From positions 248,001 to 312,000 of the forward strand of contig JBGUXP010000006.1 in the NCBI GenBank assembly GCA_045222295.1: DNA of 64,000 nucleotides. The letters run 5' to 3'. Below are positions 40,643-48,616 of the stretch, piece by piece (position 1 is the stretch's first letter; every line of letters starts with the position of its first letter). The position numbers and the translations under genes were made by a program. The notes under the pieces were generated by a model. That model was not told the origin of the DNA. It ran no database searches and saw only the letters and a program-made list of their open reading frames with translations. This stretch comes from Colimorpha sp045222295. GTDB taxonomy: Bacteria; Bacteroidota; Bacteroidia; Bacteroidales; P3.

Positions 40643-40717
40643 GCCGCGTTCGTCTAGCTGGCCCAGGACGTGAGATTTTCATTCTCAAAATCGCGGGTTC
40701 GAATCCCGCACGCGGTA
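40643..40717 (+). tRNA. tRNA-Glu (anticodon TTC)
   Basis: 75 bases. Acceptor GCCGCGT pairs with ACGCGGT (one G-U at the end). Anticodon stem TGAGA/TCTCA carries loop TTTTCAT, so the anticodon is TTC. The T arm is GCGGG-TTCGAAT-CCCGC. CCA is not encoded. rpsT follows 38 bases later, probably on the same transcript. Confidence 0.95.
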
Positions 40718-40719
40718 CA

Positions 40720-40747
40720 AAATTAGAAATTAGAAATTAGAAATTAG
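40720..40747 (+). repeat. Heptamer tandem repeat (4 units) in the rpsT leader
   Basis: Four perfect AAATTAG units, ending 8 bases before the rpsT start, where a ribosome-binding site would lie. Related AATTCTT units (the same type on the other strand) are found in the COG0523 gene at 50925. Confidence 0.95.
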
Positions 40748-40755
40748 AATTTAAA

Positions 40756-41007
40756 ATGGCACACCACAAGTCTGCAAAAAAGAGAATTCGCTCGAGCGAA
40801 AAAAGAAGAGTTGAGAACAGATACTACGCCAAGACCATGCGCAATGCTCTGCGCGACTTCCGTGCTCTGGAAGACAAAGCCGTGGCTACCGAGCGTCTGC
40901 CCAAGATGATTAGCATCATCGACAAGCTTGCCAAGCGCAGCATCATCCACAAGAACAAAGCTTCCAATCTTAAGTCGAAGTGCATGCGTCAGGTCAACGC
41001 CATGTAA
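40756..41007 (+). CDS. rpsT: 30S ribosomal protein S20
   Basis: S20 of 83 residues, which binds the 5' domain of 16S rRNA. It starts MAHHKSAKKRIRSSEKRR and ends NKASNLKSKCMRQVNAM. It is preceded by tRNA-Glu and a heptamer repeat and followed by a terminator. Confidence 0.97.
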   Translation: MAHHKSAKKRIRSSEKRRVENRYYAKTMRNALRDFRALEDKAVATERLPKMISIIDKLAKRSIIHKNKASNLKSKCMRQVNAM

Positions 41008-41030
41008 TCGACATAGCGAATCCTTGAAAA

Positions 41031-41069
41031 AAAAGAGCCGATTTCTTTTGGAATCGGCTCTTTTCTTTA
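41031..41069 (+). terminator. Rho-independent terminator of rpsT
   Basis: A 13-bp stem (41031-41043 with 41052-41064) containing AGAGCCGATT, 8-base loop, then T-rich sequence. It could also serve the convergent DUF4954 gene. Confidence 0.9.
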
Positions 41070-41081
41070 GTTGGTGGTTGG

Positions 41082-42869
41082 TTACTCCAGGACGGCGGCG
41101 CGCTCGTCGTCGTCCCAGTAGGTCATGTTGCGGAAAGGGTTCACCTCGTCTTTGTGACGGCTGGCCACTTTCTGCTCTTCAATAAACTTCTGTATCTCGG
41201 CATAGCGCTGTTGATAGCGTTGCCAGAGGTCGTTAGAGAGGGTCTCCACACCCGCCAAGCGGCAGAGGACACCATAGGCGTGGGCCTCTCGCTGGGCAGG
41301 ATAGGCATCCCAAAGGGTATCCATGCGGTCGTGCAGTTGTCGCCAATTGCTGATAATACCGTTCTCCACATCGGCGATTAATTTCTCCATGTCCGGCTTG
41401 TCCACCAGTTGACCGCCGATATTTACCCATTCTTCAGTTGGTAGTTGTTGGTTGGTAGTTGGTAGCACCTGACCCAAGTTTTTCATGGCATAGAAAATAA
41501 GCATTTCTTCATAGGCTCTTAATCCTTCTTTCGCTTTGAGGATAAGTGTCTTACGCTTTCCTTTCTCCATGCCGTCAGCGTAGACCACGCCGTCCTTGGC
41601 TTTGGCTATCCAGTCGCGAAGCATCTTCATGCCGTGGATGATTTCCTCTGCGGTGTCGGGGGCTAGGTTGTCGAACTCGATATGCTGAGCCTTGATTTTA
41701 CGCTTGTCACGTTTGGCGAACTTCTTGCTGTTGCGTTCCATGGCGTACATATTGTACATCCACCAGTAGGCGGGCATCACTTCCAGTTGGTCTTTGCTCA
41801 CGTTGTTGTTCACCAAGGCAAAAGGCAGTGTAATGTCGAGCTCGGCGGGATAGTCACCTTTGGCCAATAGACAGTAGCTTGCGAAACGACTTGAGTGCTT
41901 GAAGGAACAGCAGAGCCCCGGCCAGAAGCCGCGACCGGCGGCAATCTCGTTGTCGGCCGTGCGCGAGTTGTGGTTGGAGCCTATGGTGCCGCCGGCGGCG
42001 ATATTGCTCTGACCCATGATGAGGCCGGCGATGAGGAACGAGTTGTTGTGGTGTTGTTCATGGGCAGGGAAAATAATGCTGTTGCCCACCTCGCAGCGCG
42101 CCAGGGTGCTGTTGTCGCCCACCACAGTGTCGTTGAGCCTCAGGCCGAACTCCAGGTGTACATGCTCACCCAGCAGGAAGCGCACAGCTATGATGCCATG
42201 TTCCAGTGTACAGCCTGTGCCCACCACGCCGTCGCTGAGTACAATGCATCCGTCTACCTCCGAGGGGTCCTGCTCCGAGGAGCGGATGGTGACATTGCGG
42301 ATGGCTTTGGTGTTCTTGATGACACAGCAGTCGCCCACCTGACCGTATCGGCCCTCGGCGGTGCCCAGAGTGTCGTATGTGAACTGCTCCAGCTTTTCCA
42401 TAAAGGTCTTGTGACCACGGTAGCGTGCCCACATGTAGGCGTCACCTATTGTCATGCCGCAGAAGGGCAGCAAACGGCGGCCGCCATTCTCGTTCATGGG
42501 TTCGAGCCATGCCACCTTGTGGGGGTCGGCCGTGCATGTCATCTCCTCTACGTTGAAGAGCGTTACCTGGTTACCCAGCGTGTATCCGCTGAGCATGCGC
42601 ACATTGTGTATGACGGGATTTTCGCCCACAGTAACATCGGCAAGGGTCGAGTTGTAGATACCCTCGCGGAGGGTGAGGGCTTCGTCGGTATGCTTACGGT
42701 TCTCGATGGCTCCAAGAGAAACAGCACCCTCGAAGGTGCTGTTCCTCACACATTCAGCGCAGAAAGGCTCGGCCACCCGCACAGTGGACCAGTCTTCCGC
42801 ACAATTCCCCTGACGCTCCAGCTGAGCGATTTCAGCCGCCGTCAGATTGCGATATGATAGTTCTGTCAT
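41082..42869 (-). CDS. DUF4954 family protein
   Basis: 595 residues. The N-terminus (YRNLTAAEIAQLERQGNCAE and DWSTVRVAEPF) and hexapeptide-like repeats (residues about 60-290) match DUF4954 of Bacteroidetes, a left-handed beta-helix protein thought to resemble sugar nucleotidyl- or acyltransferases. Its function is not known. A loop near residue 475 (LPTTNQQLPTEEW) is made by a heptamer repeat at 41436-41463. Next upstream on the same strand is nagB, which may hint at amino-sugar metabolism. Confidence 0.85.
   Translation of the reverse strand: MTELSYRNLTAAEIAQLERQGNCAEDWSTVRVAEPFCAECVRNSTFEGAVSLGAIENRKHTDEALTLREGIYNSTLADVTVGENPVIHNVRMLSGYTLGNQVTLFNVEEMTCTADPHKVAWLEPMNENGGRRLLPFCGMTIGDAYMWARYRGHKTFMEKLEQFTYDTLGTAEGRYGQVGDCCVIKNTKAIRNVTIRSSEQDPSEVDGCIVLSDGVVGTGCTLEHGIIAVRFLLGEHVHLEFGLRLNDTVVGDNSTLARCEVGNSIIFPAHEQHHNNSFLIAGLIMGQSNIAAGGTIGSNHNSRTADNEIAAGRGFWPGLCCSFKHSSRFASYCLLAKGDYPAELDITLPFALVNNNVSKDQLEVMPAYWWMYNMYAMERNSKKFAKRDKRKIKAQHIEFDNLAPDTAEEIIHGMKMLRDWIAKAKDGVVYADGMEKGKRKTLILKAKEGLRAYEEMLIFYAMKNLGQVLPTTNQQLPTEEWVNIGGQLVDKPDMEKLIADVENGIISNWRQLHDRMDTLWDAYPAQREAHAYGVLCRLAGVETLSNDLWQRYQQRYAEIQKFIEEQKVASRHKDEVNPFRNMTYWDDDERAAVLE
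41436..41463. repeat. Heptamer tandem repeat (4 units) inside the DUF4954 gene
   Basis: AGTTGGT, AGTTGTT, GGTTGGT, AGTTGGT. Two more such units (AGTTGGT, GGTTGGT) lie at 41068-41081, right after the stop codon of the same gene. Confidence 0.9.
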
Positions 42870-42897
42870 AGAAACTATTGTCTTAATTACTTAACTA

Positions 42898-43716
42898 CTA
42901 ATACAGATTGATATACTCCTCGATGCTCCCTTCAATGCGCTGCTTGTCCTTGAAATAGTCATAAGTGCTCATCTTAAGCTCCACGGAGGCTTCTTCGTCA
43001 CATACCACCACGGCGTGGGGGTGCATCTGCAGCATGGAGGAGGTCCACATGTGGTTCACGCCCTCCTCAATCATGTGGCGCAGGGCGCGGGCTTTCTTCG
43101 GGCCGTTGCAGAGGATGAGGACCTCGCGGGCATCCATCACGGTACCTACGCCGACGGTGAGAGCCTGCTTCGGCACCTTGGTCTCGTCATTGTCGAAAAA
43201 GCGGCAGTTGGCCTGGATGGTATTGGTGGTGAGGGTCTTGATTCTTGTGCGGCTAGTCAGCGAGGAGCCGGGCTCGTTGAAGGCTATGTGACCATCGGGA
43301 CCCACGCCACCCATGAAGAGGTCGACGCCACCGGCGGCAGAAATCATCTCTTCATAGTGAGCGCATTCGGCCAAAAGGTCCTTGGCATTGCCGTCGAGGA
43401 TGTGGACATTCTCCTTCTTGATATCTATATGGTTGAAGAAGTTGTTCCACATGAAGGAATGGTAGCTTTCGGGATGTTTGACGTCAAGGTTGACGTATTC
43501 ATCCATGTTGAAGGTTACCACATTCTGGAAACTAAGCACACCTTTCTTGTTGAGTTTCACTAGGTGTTGGTAAAGTCCGAGGGGGGAACTACCGGTGGGG
43601 CATCCGAGGACAAACGGGTGCTCCGCCGTGGGCTTAAAATCGATGATTTTCTTGGCTACGTAATTGGCAGCCCAGACCGACATTTCGTCGTAGTCTTTGG
43701 TGATAATGACGCGCAT
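42898..43716 (-). CDS. nagB: Glucosamine-6-phosphate deaminase
   Basis: 272 residues. NagB converts glucosamine-6-phosphate to fructose-6-phosphate and ammonia. CPTGSSPLGLYQHLV, FNMDEYVNL (active-site Asp), MGGVGPDGHIAFNEPGSSL and NGPKKARALRHMIEEG are conserved. It lies 28 bases upstream of the DUF4954 gene on the same strand, so they may be co-transcribed. Confidence 0.96.
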   Translation of the reverse strand: MRVIITKDYDEMSVWAANYVAKKIIDFKPTAEHPFVLGCPTGSSPLGLYQHLVKLNKKGVLSFQNVVTFNMDEYVNLDVKHPESYHSFMWNNFFNHIDIKKENVHILDGNAKDLLAECAHYEEMISAAGGVDLFMGGVGPDGHIAFNEPGSSLTSRTRIKTLTTNTIQANCRFFDNDETKVPKQALTVGVGTVMDAREVLILCNGPKKARALRHMIEEGVNHMWTSSMLQMHPHAVVVCDEEASVELKMSTYDYFKDKQRIEGSIEEYINLY

Positions 43717-43756
43717 AATTTTTTGGATTATTATGTTAATATATGGTGTTTTTTTC

Positions 43757-45232
43757 TTATTCTTCTGGTTTGGAGGCGGGTAATTCCAATGTGTTGTCGA
43801 TATAGTCGTTGGGTATGATGGTGGCGCCTTTTTTCCCTTTGCTAACTTTCATGTTGTCGATGCCTAGGGCAAGGATCTGACTGGCGGTGGTGCCGATGCT
43901 GCGGCCACCGGGGAGCAACTTCTTGCGACTGCTGTCGAAGGCGTCGAGGGCATCCTGCAGATTCTTGCCGACACTATCGTATTCCTTGAGGAAATTGCCA
44001 GTACGCTCAATCATCTCTTGTGCCAGCTCAAAGAGGCGGCGGTGGTTCTGCTCTTGGTCGATATGGGTCCAGGTGATGCGGATGATGCGCAGGGCGGCGT
44101 AGAGGGTCTGCTCGTCGGCGATGAAAACCTTCTTCTCCATGGCATCCTGCCATAGGGAGGGCTCCTCGGCAGTGGCAGCCCAGAGGGCTGGGGAGTGGGG
44201 GACGAACATGATGACGAAGTCGAGGTGGGGATTGACTTGATATTGTGTGTAGTTTTTTGCCGAGAGTTCGTCGACATGTTTCTTGAGGCTGGCGATATGT
44301 TCCTTGAGGAAGTGGCGACGGGTGAGCTCGTCTTCGGCATTGGCATAGTCGATATATGCGGTCATGGAGACCTTGGAGTCAATGATGACGTCGCGTTTGT
44401 CGTCGAGGTGCAGCAGCACGTCGGGTCTTAGGCTCTCGCCCCCGTCGGGATGGATGGTCTGGCCGTCGGTGTCGCGCATCACGACCTGCACTTCGAAGTC
44501 TTTGCCTTCGGTGAAGCCCTGCTTGGCCAGCAGGTTGCTGAGTACCACCTCGCCCCAGTCGCCTTGGGTCTTGCTCTCGCGTTTGAAGGCACGCGTCAGC
44601 TCTTCAGCGCTCTTCTGGGCTTCGATGCTCTGACGTATCATGTGCTCCATATTGGTCTTGATTTCAGCGCTCATGGTAGTTTGCACGGTCGAGTTCTTGG
44701 CCATCTCCTCTTTCATCTTGTCGATGGTCTCTTTGAGGGGCTTTACGATGCTGTCGATATTCTTGGTGCTGGTGTCGGAGAATTCCTCTTGACGTTGCTT
44801 GAGCATGGTGTTGGTGGTGTTCTCTACCTGCTCGCGGAGCGCTTTGATGGTGTCGGTGAAACGTTTTTCAAGGGCTTCGGTGTCGCTGCGGTGACGGCGG
44901 TCTTGCTCGTCGATGAGTTGTTGGTAGTTCTGCTTGATTTCCTCCACCACGGTGTTATGGCGCTTCAGCACCTCCTCCTTGTAGTCAGTCAGCCGTTTGT
45001 CGGACTCCTCTTTAGTCTCCTGTAGAGCCTGTGCAGCATCAGCCTTCTGGGTGTCGATCTGCTTGTTAAGCAGAGCTGTTTCGGTGGCGTGACTTTGGTT
45101 GGCGGCGGCAAGTTGTGCCTCGAGGGATTGTTTCTCGGCAACGAGGACGTTCTTTCCGCGTCCGGCGATAAGTATTCCCGCGAGGACTCCCGCGGCAAGG
45201 GCTATGAGGGCGATGATGATTGTTGTGGTCAT
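43757..45232 (-). CDS. rmuC: DNA recombination protein RmuC
   Basis: 491 residues. An N-terminal membrane anchor (IIIALIALAAGVLAGILIAG) is followed by a long coiled coil (about 30-200) and the RmuC nuclease-like core with KTQGDWGEVVLSNLLAKQGF and DVIIDSKVSMTAYIDY. RmuC limits inversions at short inverted repeats in E. coli. That role is of interest here because the window is rich in inverted and tandem repeats. It starts 12 bases after the comM stop. Confidence 0.95.
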   Translation of the reverse strand: MTTTIIIALIALAAGVLAGILIAGRGKNVLVAEKQSLEAQLAAANQSHATETALLNKQIDTQKADAAQALQETKEESDKRLTDYKEEVLKRHNTVVEEIKQNYQQLIDEQDRRHRSDTEALEKRFTDTIKALREQVENTTNTMLKQRQEEFSDTSTKNIDSIVKPLKETIDKMKEEMAKNSTVQTTMSAEIKTNMEHMIRQSIEAQKSAEELTRAFKRESKTQGDWGEVVLSNLLAKQGFTEGKDFEVQVVMRDTDGQTIHPDGGESLRPDVLLHLDDKRDVIIDSKVSMTAYIDYANAEDELTRRHFLKEHIASLKKHVDELSAKNYTQYQVNPHLDFVIMFVPHSPALWAATAEEPSLWQDAMEKKVFIADEQTLYAALRIIRITWTHIDQEQNHRRLFELAQEMIERTGNFLKEYDSVGKNLQDALDAFDSSRKKLLPGGRSIGTTASQILALGIDNMKVSKGKKGATIIPNDYIDNTLELPASKPEE

Positions 45233-45244
45233 AAGTGTTTGTTG

Positions 45245-46783
45245 TTATTTGCCCCAGCTGTCACGGTCGAGGCTGCGGTAGGTGATGGCCTCTTGCAGAT
45301 GATAGGGTTTGATATCGGGAGAGGCTTCAAGGTCGGCAATGGTGCGGGAGACTCGGAGGATGCGGTCGTAGGCGCGGGCGCTGAGACCTAAGCGGTTCAT
45401 GGCTTGCTCCATGATGGTGCGGCATTCGTCGGTGAGTTTGCAGTATTCGCGGGTCAGCTTGCTGCCCATTTGGGCATTGCAATGCACACCGGGATTATTT
45501 TTGAAACGTTCTGTCTGAATAGCACGGGCGGCGACGACACGTTCTCTTATCGCGGCACTGCTTTCAGCTTTGCCCTCCTTGTTCAGCATACTGACGGGCA
45601 CGGGTGCTGTCTCGATATGAAGGTCGATGCGGTCCATTAGAGGTCCGCTGACTTTGTTAAGGTAGCGCTTGACGGAGCCTGGCGGGCAGGTGCATTCGAT
45701 GGTAGGGTGGTTGTAGTAGCCGCAGGGGCAGGGATTCATGGCGGCAATAAGCATAAAGGCGGCGGGGTATTCGATGGTCATCTTGGCGCGGCTGATGGTC
45801 ACGCGTCGCTCCTCCATGGGTTGACGTAGTACTTCTAATACTGTACGTTTGAATTCCGGCAGCTCGTCGAGAAAGAGCACCCCGTTATGGGCTAAAGATA
45901 TCTCGCCCGGCCGGGGATTAGCACCCCCACCAACCAAGGCAACATCCGACACTGTGTGATGCGGGGCACGGAAGGGGCGTACGGCTATCAGCGAGTCTTC
46001 TTTGCGCATCAGGCCTGCTACGGAGTGTATCTGTGTCGTCTCAAGGCTTTCGCTTAGCGTTAGCGGCGGCAGGATGCTGGGCATACGCTTGGCGAGCATC
46101 GACTTGCCACTGCCCGGAGGGCCTATCATAATGGCGTTGTGGCCTCCTGCGGCGGCTATCTCAAGGCAGCGCTTCACGCTCTCTTGTCCTTTCACATCTG
46201 CAAAGTCGTATTCATAATGGCTCAGCGAGTTGGCAAACTCGGCACGGGTATCTACGATGGTTTGCTCGATGTCGCACTGGCCGTTGAAAAAGTCGGCCAC
46301 CTCCTTGAGGGTGTGGGCACCGTAGACTTCCAAGTTGTTGACGATGGCCGCCTCGCGGGCGTTCTCAGCAGGGACGATGATGCCTTTGCATTGGCGGCTG
46401 CGGGCCTCGATGGCGATGGGCAGTACGCCCTTGATGGGGCGCAGACTTCCGTCTAAGCCAAGCTCACCCATGATGACATATTTTTCAAAGGAGTCGGGGT
46501 TGACCGCACCTGTGGCGCCGAGGATACCGACAGCAATGGTCAGGTCATAAGCGGTGCCTTCTTTTTTCAAATCTGCGGGGGCAAGGTTGACAATGATACG
46601 CTTGCCGGGGATGCGGAAGCCCGACTCCTCGAAAGCCGACGAGATACGCTGTGCGCTCTCCTTCACGGCATTGTCAGGCAGTCCTACCATAAAGAAACCC
46701 ACACCGTCACCGACATTCACTTCCACGGTGACCGTCAGCGCGTTCACGCCGATAATGGCACTGCCGTATGTTTTAACCAACAT
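45245..46783 (-). CDS. comM: YifB/ComM family Mg-chelatase-like AAA ATPase
   Basis: 512 residues. An N-terminal Lon-like domain (VGDGVGFFMVGLPDNAVKES), AAA+ ATPase with Walker A GPPGSGKSMLAKRMPSILP and Walker B VLFLDELPEF, zinc-like CPCGYYNHPTIECTCPP, and the C-terminal YifB domain. ComM is a helicase that drives branch migration during natural transformation. It precedes rmuC in the same direction. Confidence 0.94.
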   Translation of the reverse strand: MLVKTYGSAIIGVNALTVTVEVNVGDGVGFFMVGLPDNAVKESAQRISSAFEESGFRIPGKRIIVNLAPADLKKEGTAYDLTIAVGILGATGAVNPDSFEKYVIMGELGLDGSLRPIKGVLPIAIEARSRQCKGIIVPAENAREAAIVNNLEVYGAHTLKEVADFFNGQCDIEQTIVDTRAEFANSLSHYEYDFADVKGQESVKRCLEIAAAGGHNAIMIGPPGSGKSMLAKRMPSILPPLTLSESLETTQIHSVAGLMRKEDSLIAVRPFRAPHHTVSDVALVGGGANPRPGEISLAHNGVLFLDELPEFKRTVLEVLRQPMEERRVTISRAKMTIEYPAAFMLIAAMNPCPCGYYNHPTIECTCPPGSVKRYLNKVSGPLMDRIDLHIETAPVPVSMLNKEGKAESSAAIRERVVAARAIQTERFKNNPGVHCNAQMGSKLTREYCKLTDECRTIMEQAMNRLGLSARAYDRILRVSRTIADLEASPDIKPYHLQEAITYRSLDRDSWGK

Positions 46784-46805
46784 TACTCAAACAATCAAGC
46801 AATCA

Positions 46806-47396
46806 CTACAGGCGGCTTTCAACGATGGCCCAGTCGACAATCTGCCACAGGGCGGCGAGGTGGTCGGCGCGACGGTTCTGGTAGTCGAGGTAGTAGGCAT
46901 GCTCCCACACATCGAAGGTCAGCAGAGGCGTGAGGCCCATGGTGACGGGATTCTCAGCGTTTTTCTGCTGTGTGATGACCAGCTTGCCCTCCTTGTCAGT
47001 CGAGAGCCACACCCAGCCGCTGCCGAAGAGCGTAGTGCCCTTCTGCTCGAACTCTTTCTTGAAAGCCTCCACGCTGCCGAAGTCGCGCTCCAGCAGGGCT
47101 TTCATCTTCTCGCCCATCGGACGCGGGCTGTTGGAGAACTGCTCGAAATACAGCGCGTGATTCAGCACCTGTCCGGCGTTGTTAAACATGCCGCCGTCGG
47201 CTTTCTTTACCACCTCTGTCAAGGGCAGGTTCTCCAATCCGCTGCCAGGCAGCAGTTTGTTGAGGTTGTCGACGTATGCTTTCAGATGCTTTCCGTGGTG
47301 GAACGAGAGGGTTTCCTTGCTGATGATGGTGCCCAGATTGTCATAGTTCAGCGTGGGCATCGCGAATTGTCCGTTGACAGGCATAATGTCTTTCAT
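46806..47396 (-). CDS. sodB: Superoxide dismutase (Fe/Mn type)
   Basis: 196 residues. The metal ligands fall in SFHHGKHLKAYVDNL (His), QVLNHALYFEQF (His) and DVWEHAYYLDYQNRR (Asp, His). The TLFGSGWVWLS block is conserved. It removes superoxide in the cytoplasm of an organism that is otherwise anaerobic in style. It lies 22 bases upstream of comM. Confidence 0.96.
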   Translation of the reverse strand: MKDIMPVNGQFAMPTLNYDNLGTIISKETLSFHHGKHLKAYVDNLNKLLPGSGLENLPLTEVVKKADGGMFNNAGQVLNHALYFEQFSNSPRPMGEKMKALLERDFGSVEAFKKEFEQKGTTLFGSGWVWLSTDKEGKLVITQQKNAENPVTMGLTPLLTFDVWEHAYYLDYQNRRADHLAALWQIVDWAIVESRL

Positions 47397-47428
47397 ATTC
47401 CTATAATTTAATGTTTCTATTTTGAGTG

Positions 47429-47436
47429 CAAAGATA
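47429..47436 (-). promoter_or_regulatory. Promoter -7 box of sodB
   Basis: The minus strand reads TATCTTTG followed by CACTC, 32 bases upstream of the sodB start. Confidence 0.65.
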
Positions 47437-47476
47437 CGAATATTTTCGAATATGGAAAAATAACAAGCACAAAAAA

Positions 47477-47523
47477 GGGGGCAGCTTGGTGTGCCGTCGG
47501 CTCTGCCGACAACCCGTGGCCGC
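47477..47523 (-). terminator. Terminator after the small lipoprotein gene
   Basis: On the minus strand a GGGGC...GCCCC outer stem encloses GTCGGC-AGA-GCCGAC, followed by CTTTTTT (47471-47476). It lies between the lipoprotein stop and the sodB promoter. Confidence 0.8.
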
Positions 47524-47561
47524 CCCGCTTCACATTAAAAATAGGGTTTTATGAAAAACCT

Positions 47562-47783
47562 TTATCGCTGGTGCTCGAGGCTATTGAGCTTTTTTTCCAG
47601 ATAATCATTGTAGAGTTTGAGGTCGGAGAGTTCGAATTGGAGCGAGTCGTTTTGAGCCTCAAGACTATCTGCCCGTGACAATGCGGCATTGTATTCTGTG
47701 CGAGAGACAAATTCGTTGTCACAAGAGATGAAGAACAGCACTGCAGTAGCGAGGGGTAATATTAGATGTTTATTCTTTATCAT
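47562..47783 (-). CDS. Small coiled-coil lipoprotein (Lpp-like)
   Basis: 73 residues from the ATG at 47783. Lipobox FISC (Cys21) is followed by about 50 residues with a heptad-like pattern (LSRADSLEAQNDSLQFELSD then LKLYNDYLEKKLNSLEHQR), a single coiled coil. The architecture recalls the Braun lipoprotein, but the C-terminal Lys needed for peptidoglycan attachment is absent (it ends HQR). It has its own promoter, a roughly 240-base structured leader and its own terminator. Confidence 0.7.
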   Translation of the reverse strand: MIKNKHLILPLATAVLFFISCDNEFVSRTEYNAALSRADSLEAQNDSLQFELSDLKLYNDYLEKKLNSLEHQR

Positions 47784-47784
47784 T

Positions 47785-47921
47785 AAAAATCCGTGAATCT
47801 TTCGTTGTCGAGAGTCGAGGTTCCGGAAATCACCTATACCACAAACAAGAAAGCTCACGGATATCGTGAACGTCTTGCCTTCTTACGTGGTATTTGTCTG
47901 AAATTTTCCGGATTTCGACTC
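47785..47921 (-). ncRNA. Structured leader RNA, possible attenuator
   Basis: On the minus strand, a long interrupted hairpin forms between 47921-47903 and 47830-47812 (7 bp + 8 bp), continues with ATACCAC/GTGGTAT (47836-47842 with 47887-47893), and is capped by TCACG/CGTGA (47855-47869). Competing with it, 47850-47862 can pair with 47789-47802 (8 bp + 4 bp), and that stem is directly followed by TTTTT (47789-47785), a classic terminator that ends at the lipoprotein start codon. Two exclusive folds, one a terminator, suggest attenuation or a small stable RNA. No known Rfam class recognised; a 6S-like RNA is an alternative. Confidence 0.5.
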
Positions 47922-48025
47922 TACTAAGAAAAGCAAAAAACGCTTCTAAACTATACTATTTTCGTTGTTGTCTTTTCTGTTACAGCTATTATTAGTTTAT
48001 TCTACATTGCCATTGTTTCACGGTG

Positions 48026-48033
48026 CAAATTTA
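48026..48033 (-). promoter_or_regulatory. Promoter -7 box of the leader RNA/lipoprotein
   Basis: The minus strand reads TAAATTTG, fitting TAnnTTTG. Transcription would start near 48020, giving the long leader. The rest of 47922-48170 is AT-rich and without genes. Confidence 0.55.
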
Positions 48034-48170
48034 CAAAATAATTTCTAACCGCTCGAAAAAAAAGTTCATGCATGTGCGTTTCTTGTTCATGATATTACAT
48101 TTTGTGACTTCCGGTCAACTATAAAGTATGGCGAAAAAGAAAATGTTACACCTGATTTGAAAGTTTTTCG

Positions 48171-48178
48171 TATCTTTG
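48171..48178 (+). promoter_or_regulatory. Promoter -7 box of yraN
   Basis: TATCTTTG, 17 bases before the ATG at 48196. It lies downstream of the alternative start at 48157, which is therefore rejected. Confidence 0.7.
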
Positions 48179-48195
48179 CAACCAAAAACAACCTT

Positions 48196-48615
48196 ATGGC
48201 GCTACTGAAATTCCCCACCCATCGTGAGAGCACCCGCACGCAGGAAGAGCGGCGGGAATCGCTGGAGTTTGGTAAACTCGGGGAGCAGATGACGGCAAAA
48301 TACCTGACCGACAAAGGGTACATCATCCTCGAGCACAACTACCGTCGCGGACATCTGGAGATAGACCTTATTGCGTTGGATGGCGATGAGCTGGTCATCG
48401 TGGAGGTGAAGAGTCGCGCCTATGACAATATCCTGCAGCCAGAGGACGCGGTCGATCACAAAAAGCGGCTGGCGCTTATCCGCCTGGCCAACGAATATGT
48501 CAAATCACACAACCGCAAGGAGAATGTACGGTTCGACATTGTCACCATTGTTTCGAAAGAAGGTAGTGCTGAAATCAAGCACCTTAAGAACGCCTACAAC
48601 GCGATGAGTTTCTGA
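48196..48615 (+). CDS. YraN family (UPF0102) nuclease-like protein
   Basis: 139 residues from the ATG at 48196. The restriction-endonuclease-like motif is visible: GKLGEQMTAKYL, then GHLEIDLIALDGDELVIVEV with KSR, i.e. the E..D..ExK pattern. The family is widespread, and its role in DNA metabolism is only inferred. The next gene starts one base after its stop. Confidence 0.9.
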   Translation: MALLKFPTHRESTRTQEERRESLEFGKLGEQMTAKYLTDKGYIILEHNYRRGHLEIDLIALDGDELVIVEVKSRAYDNILQPEDAVDHKKRLALIRLANEYVKSHNRKENVRFDIVTIVSKEGSAEIKHLKNAYNAMSF

Positions 48616-48616
48616 T

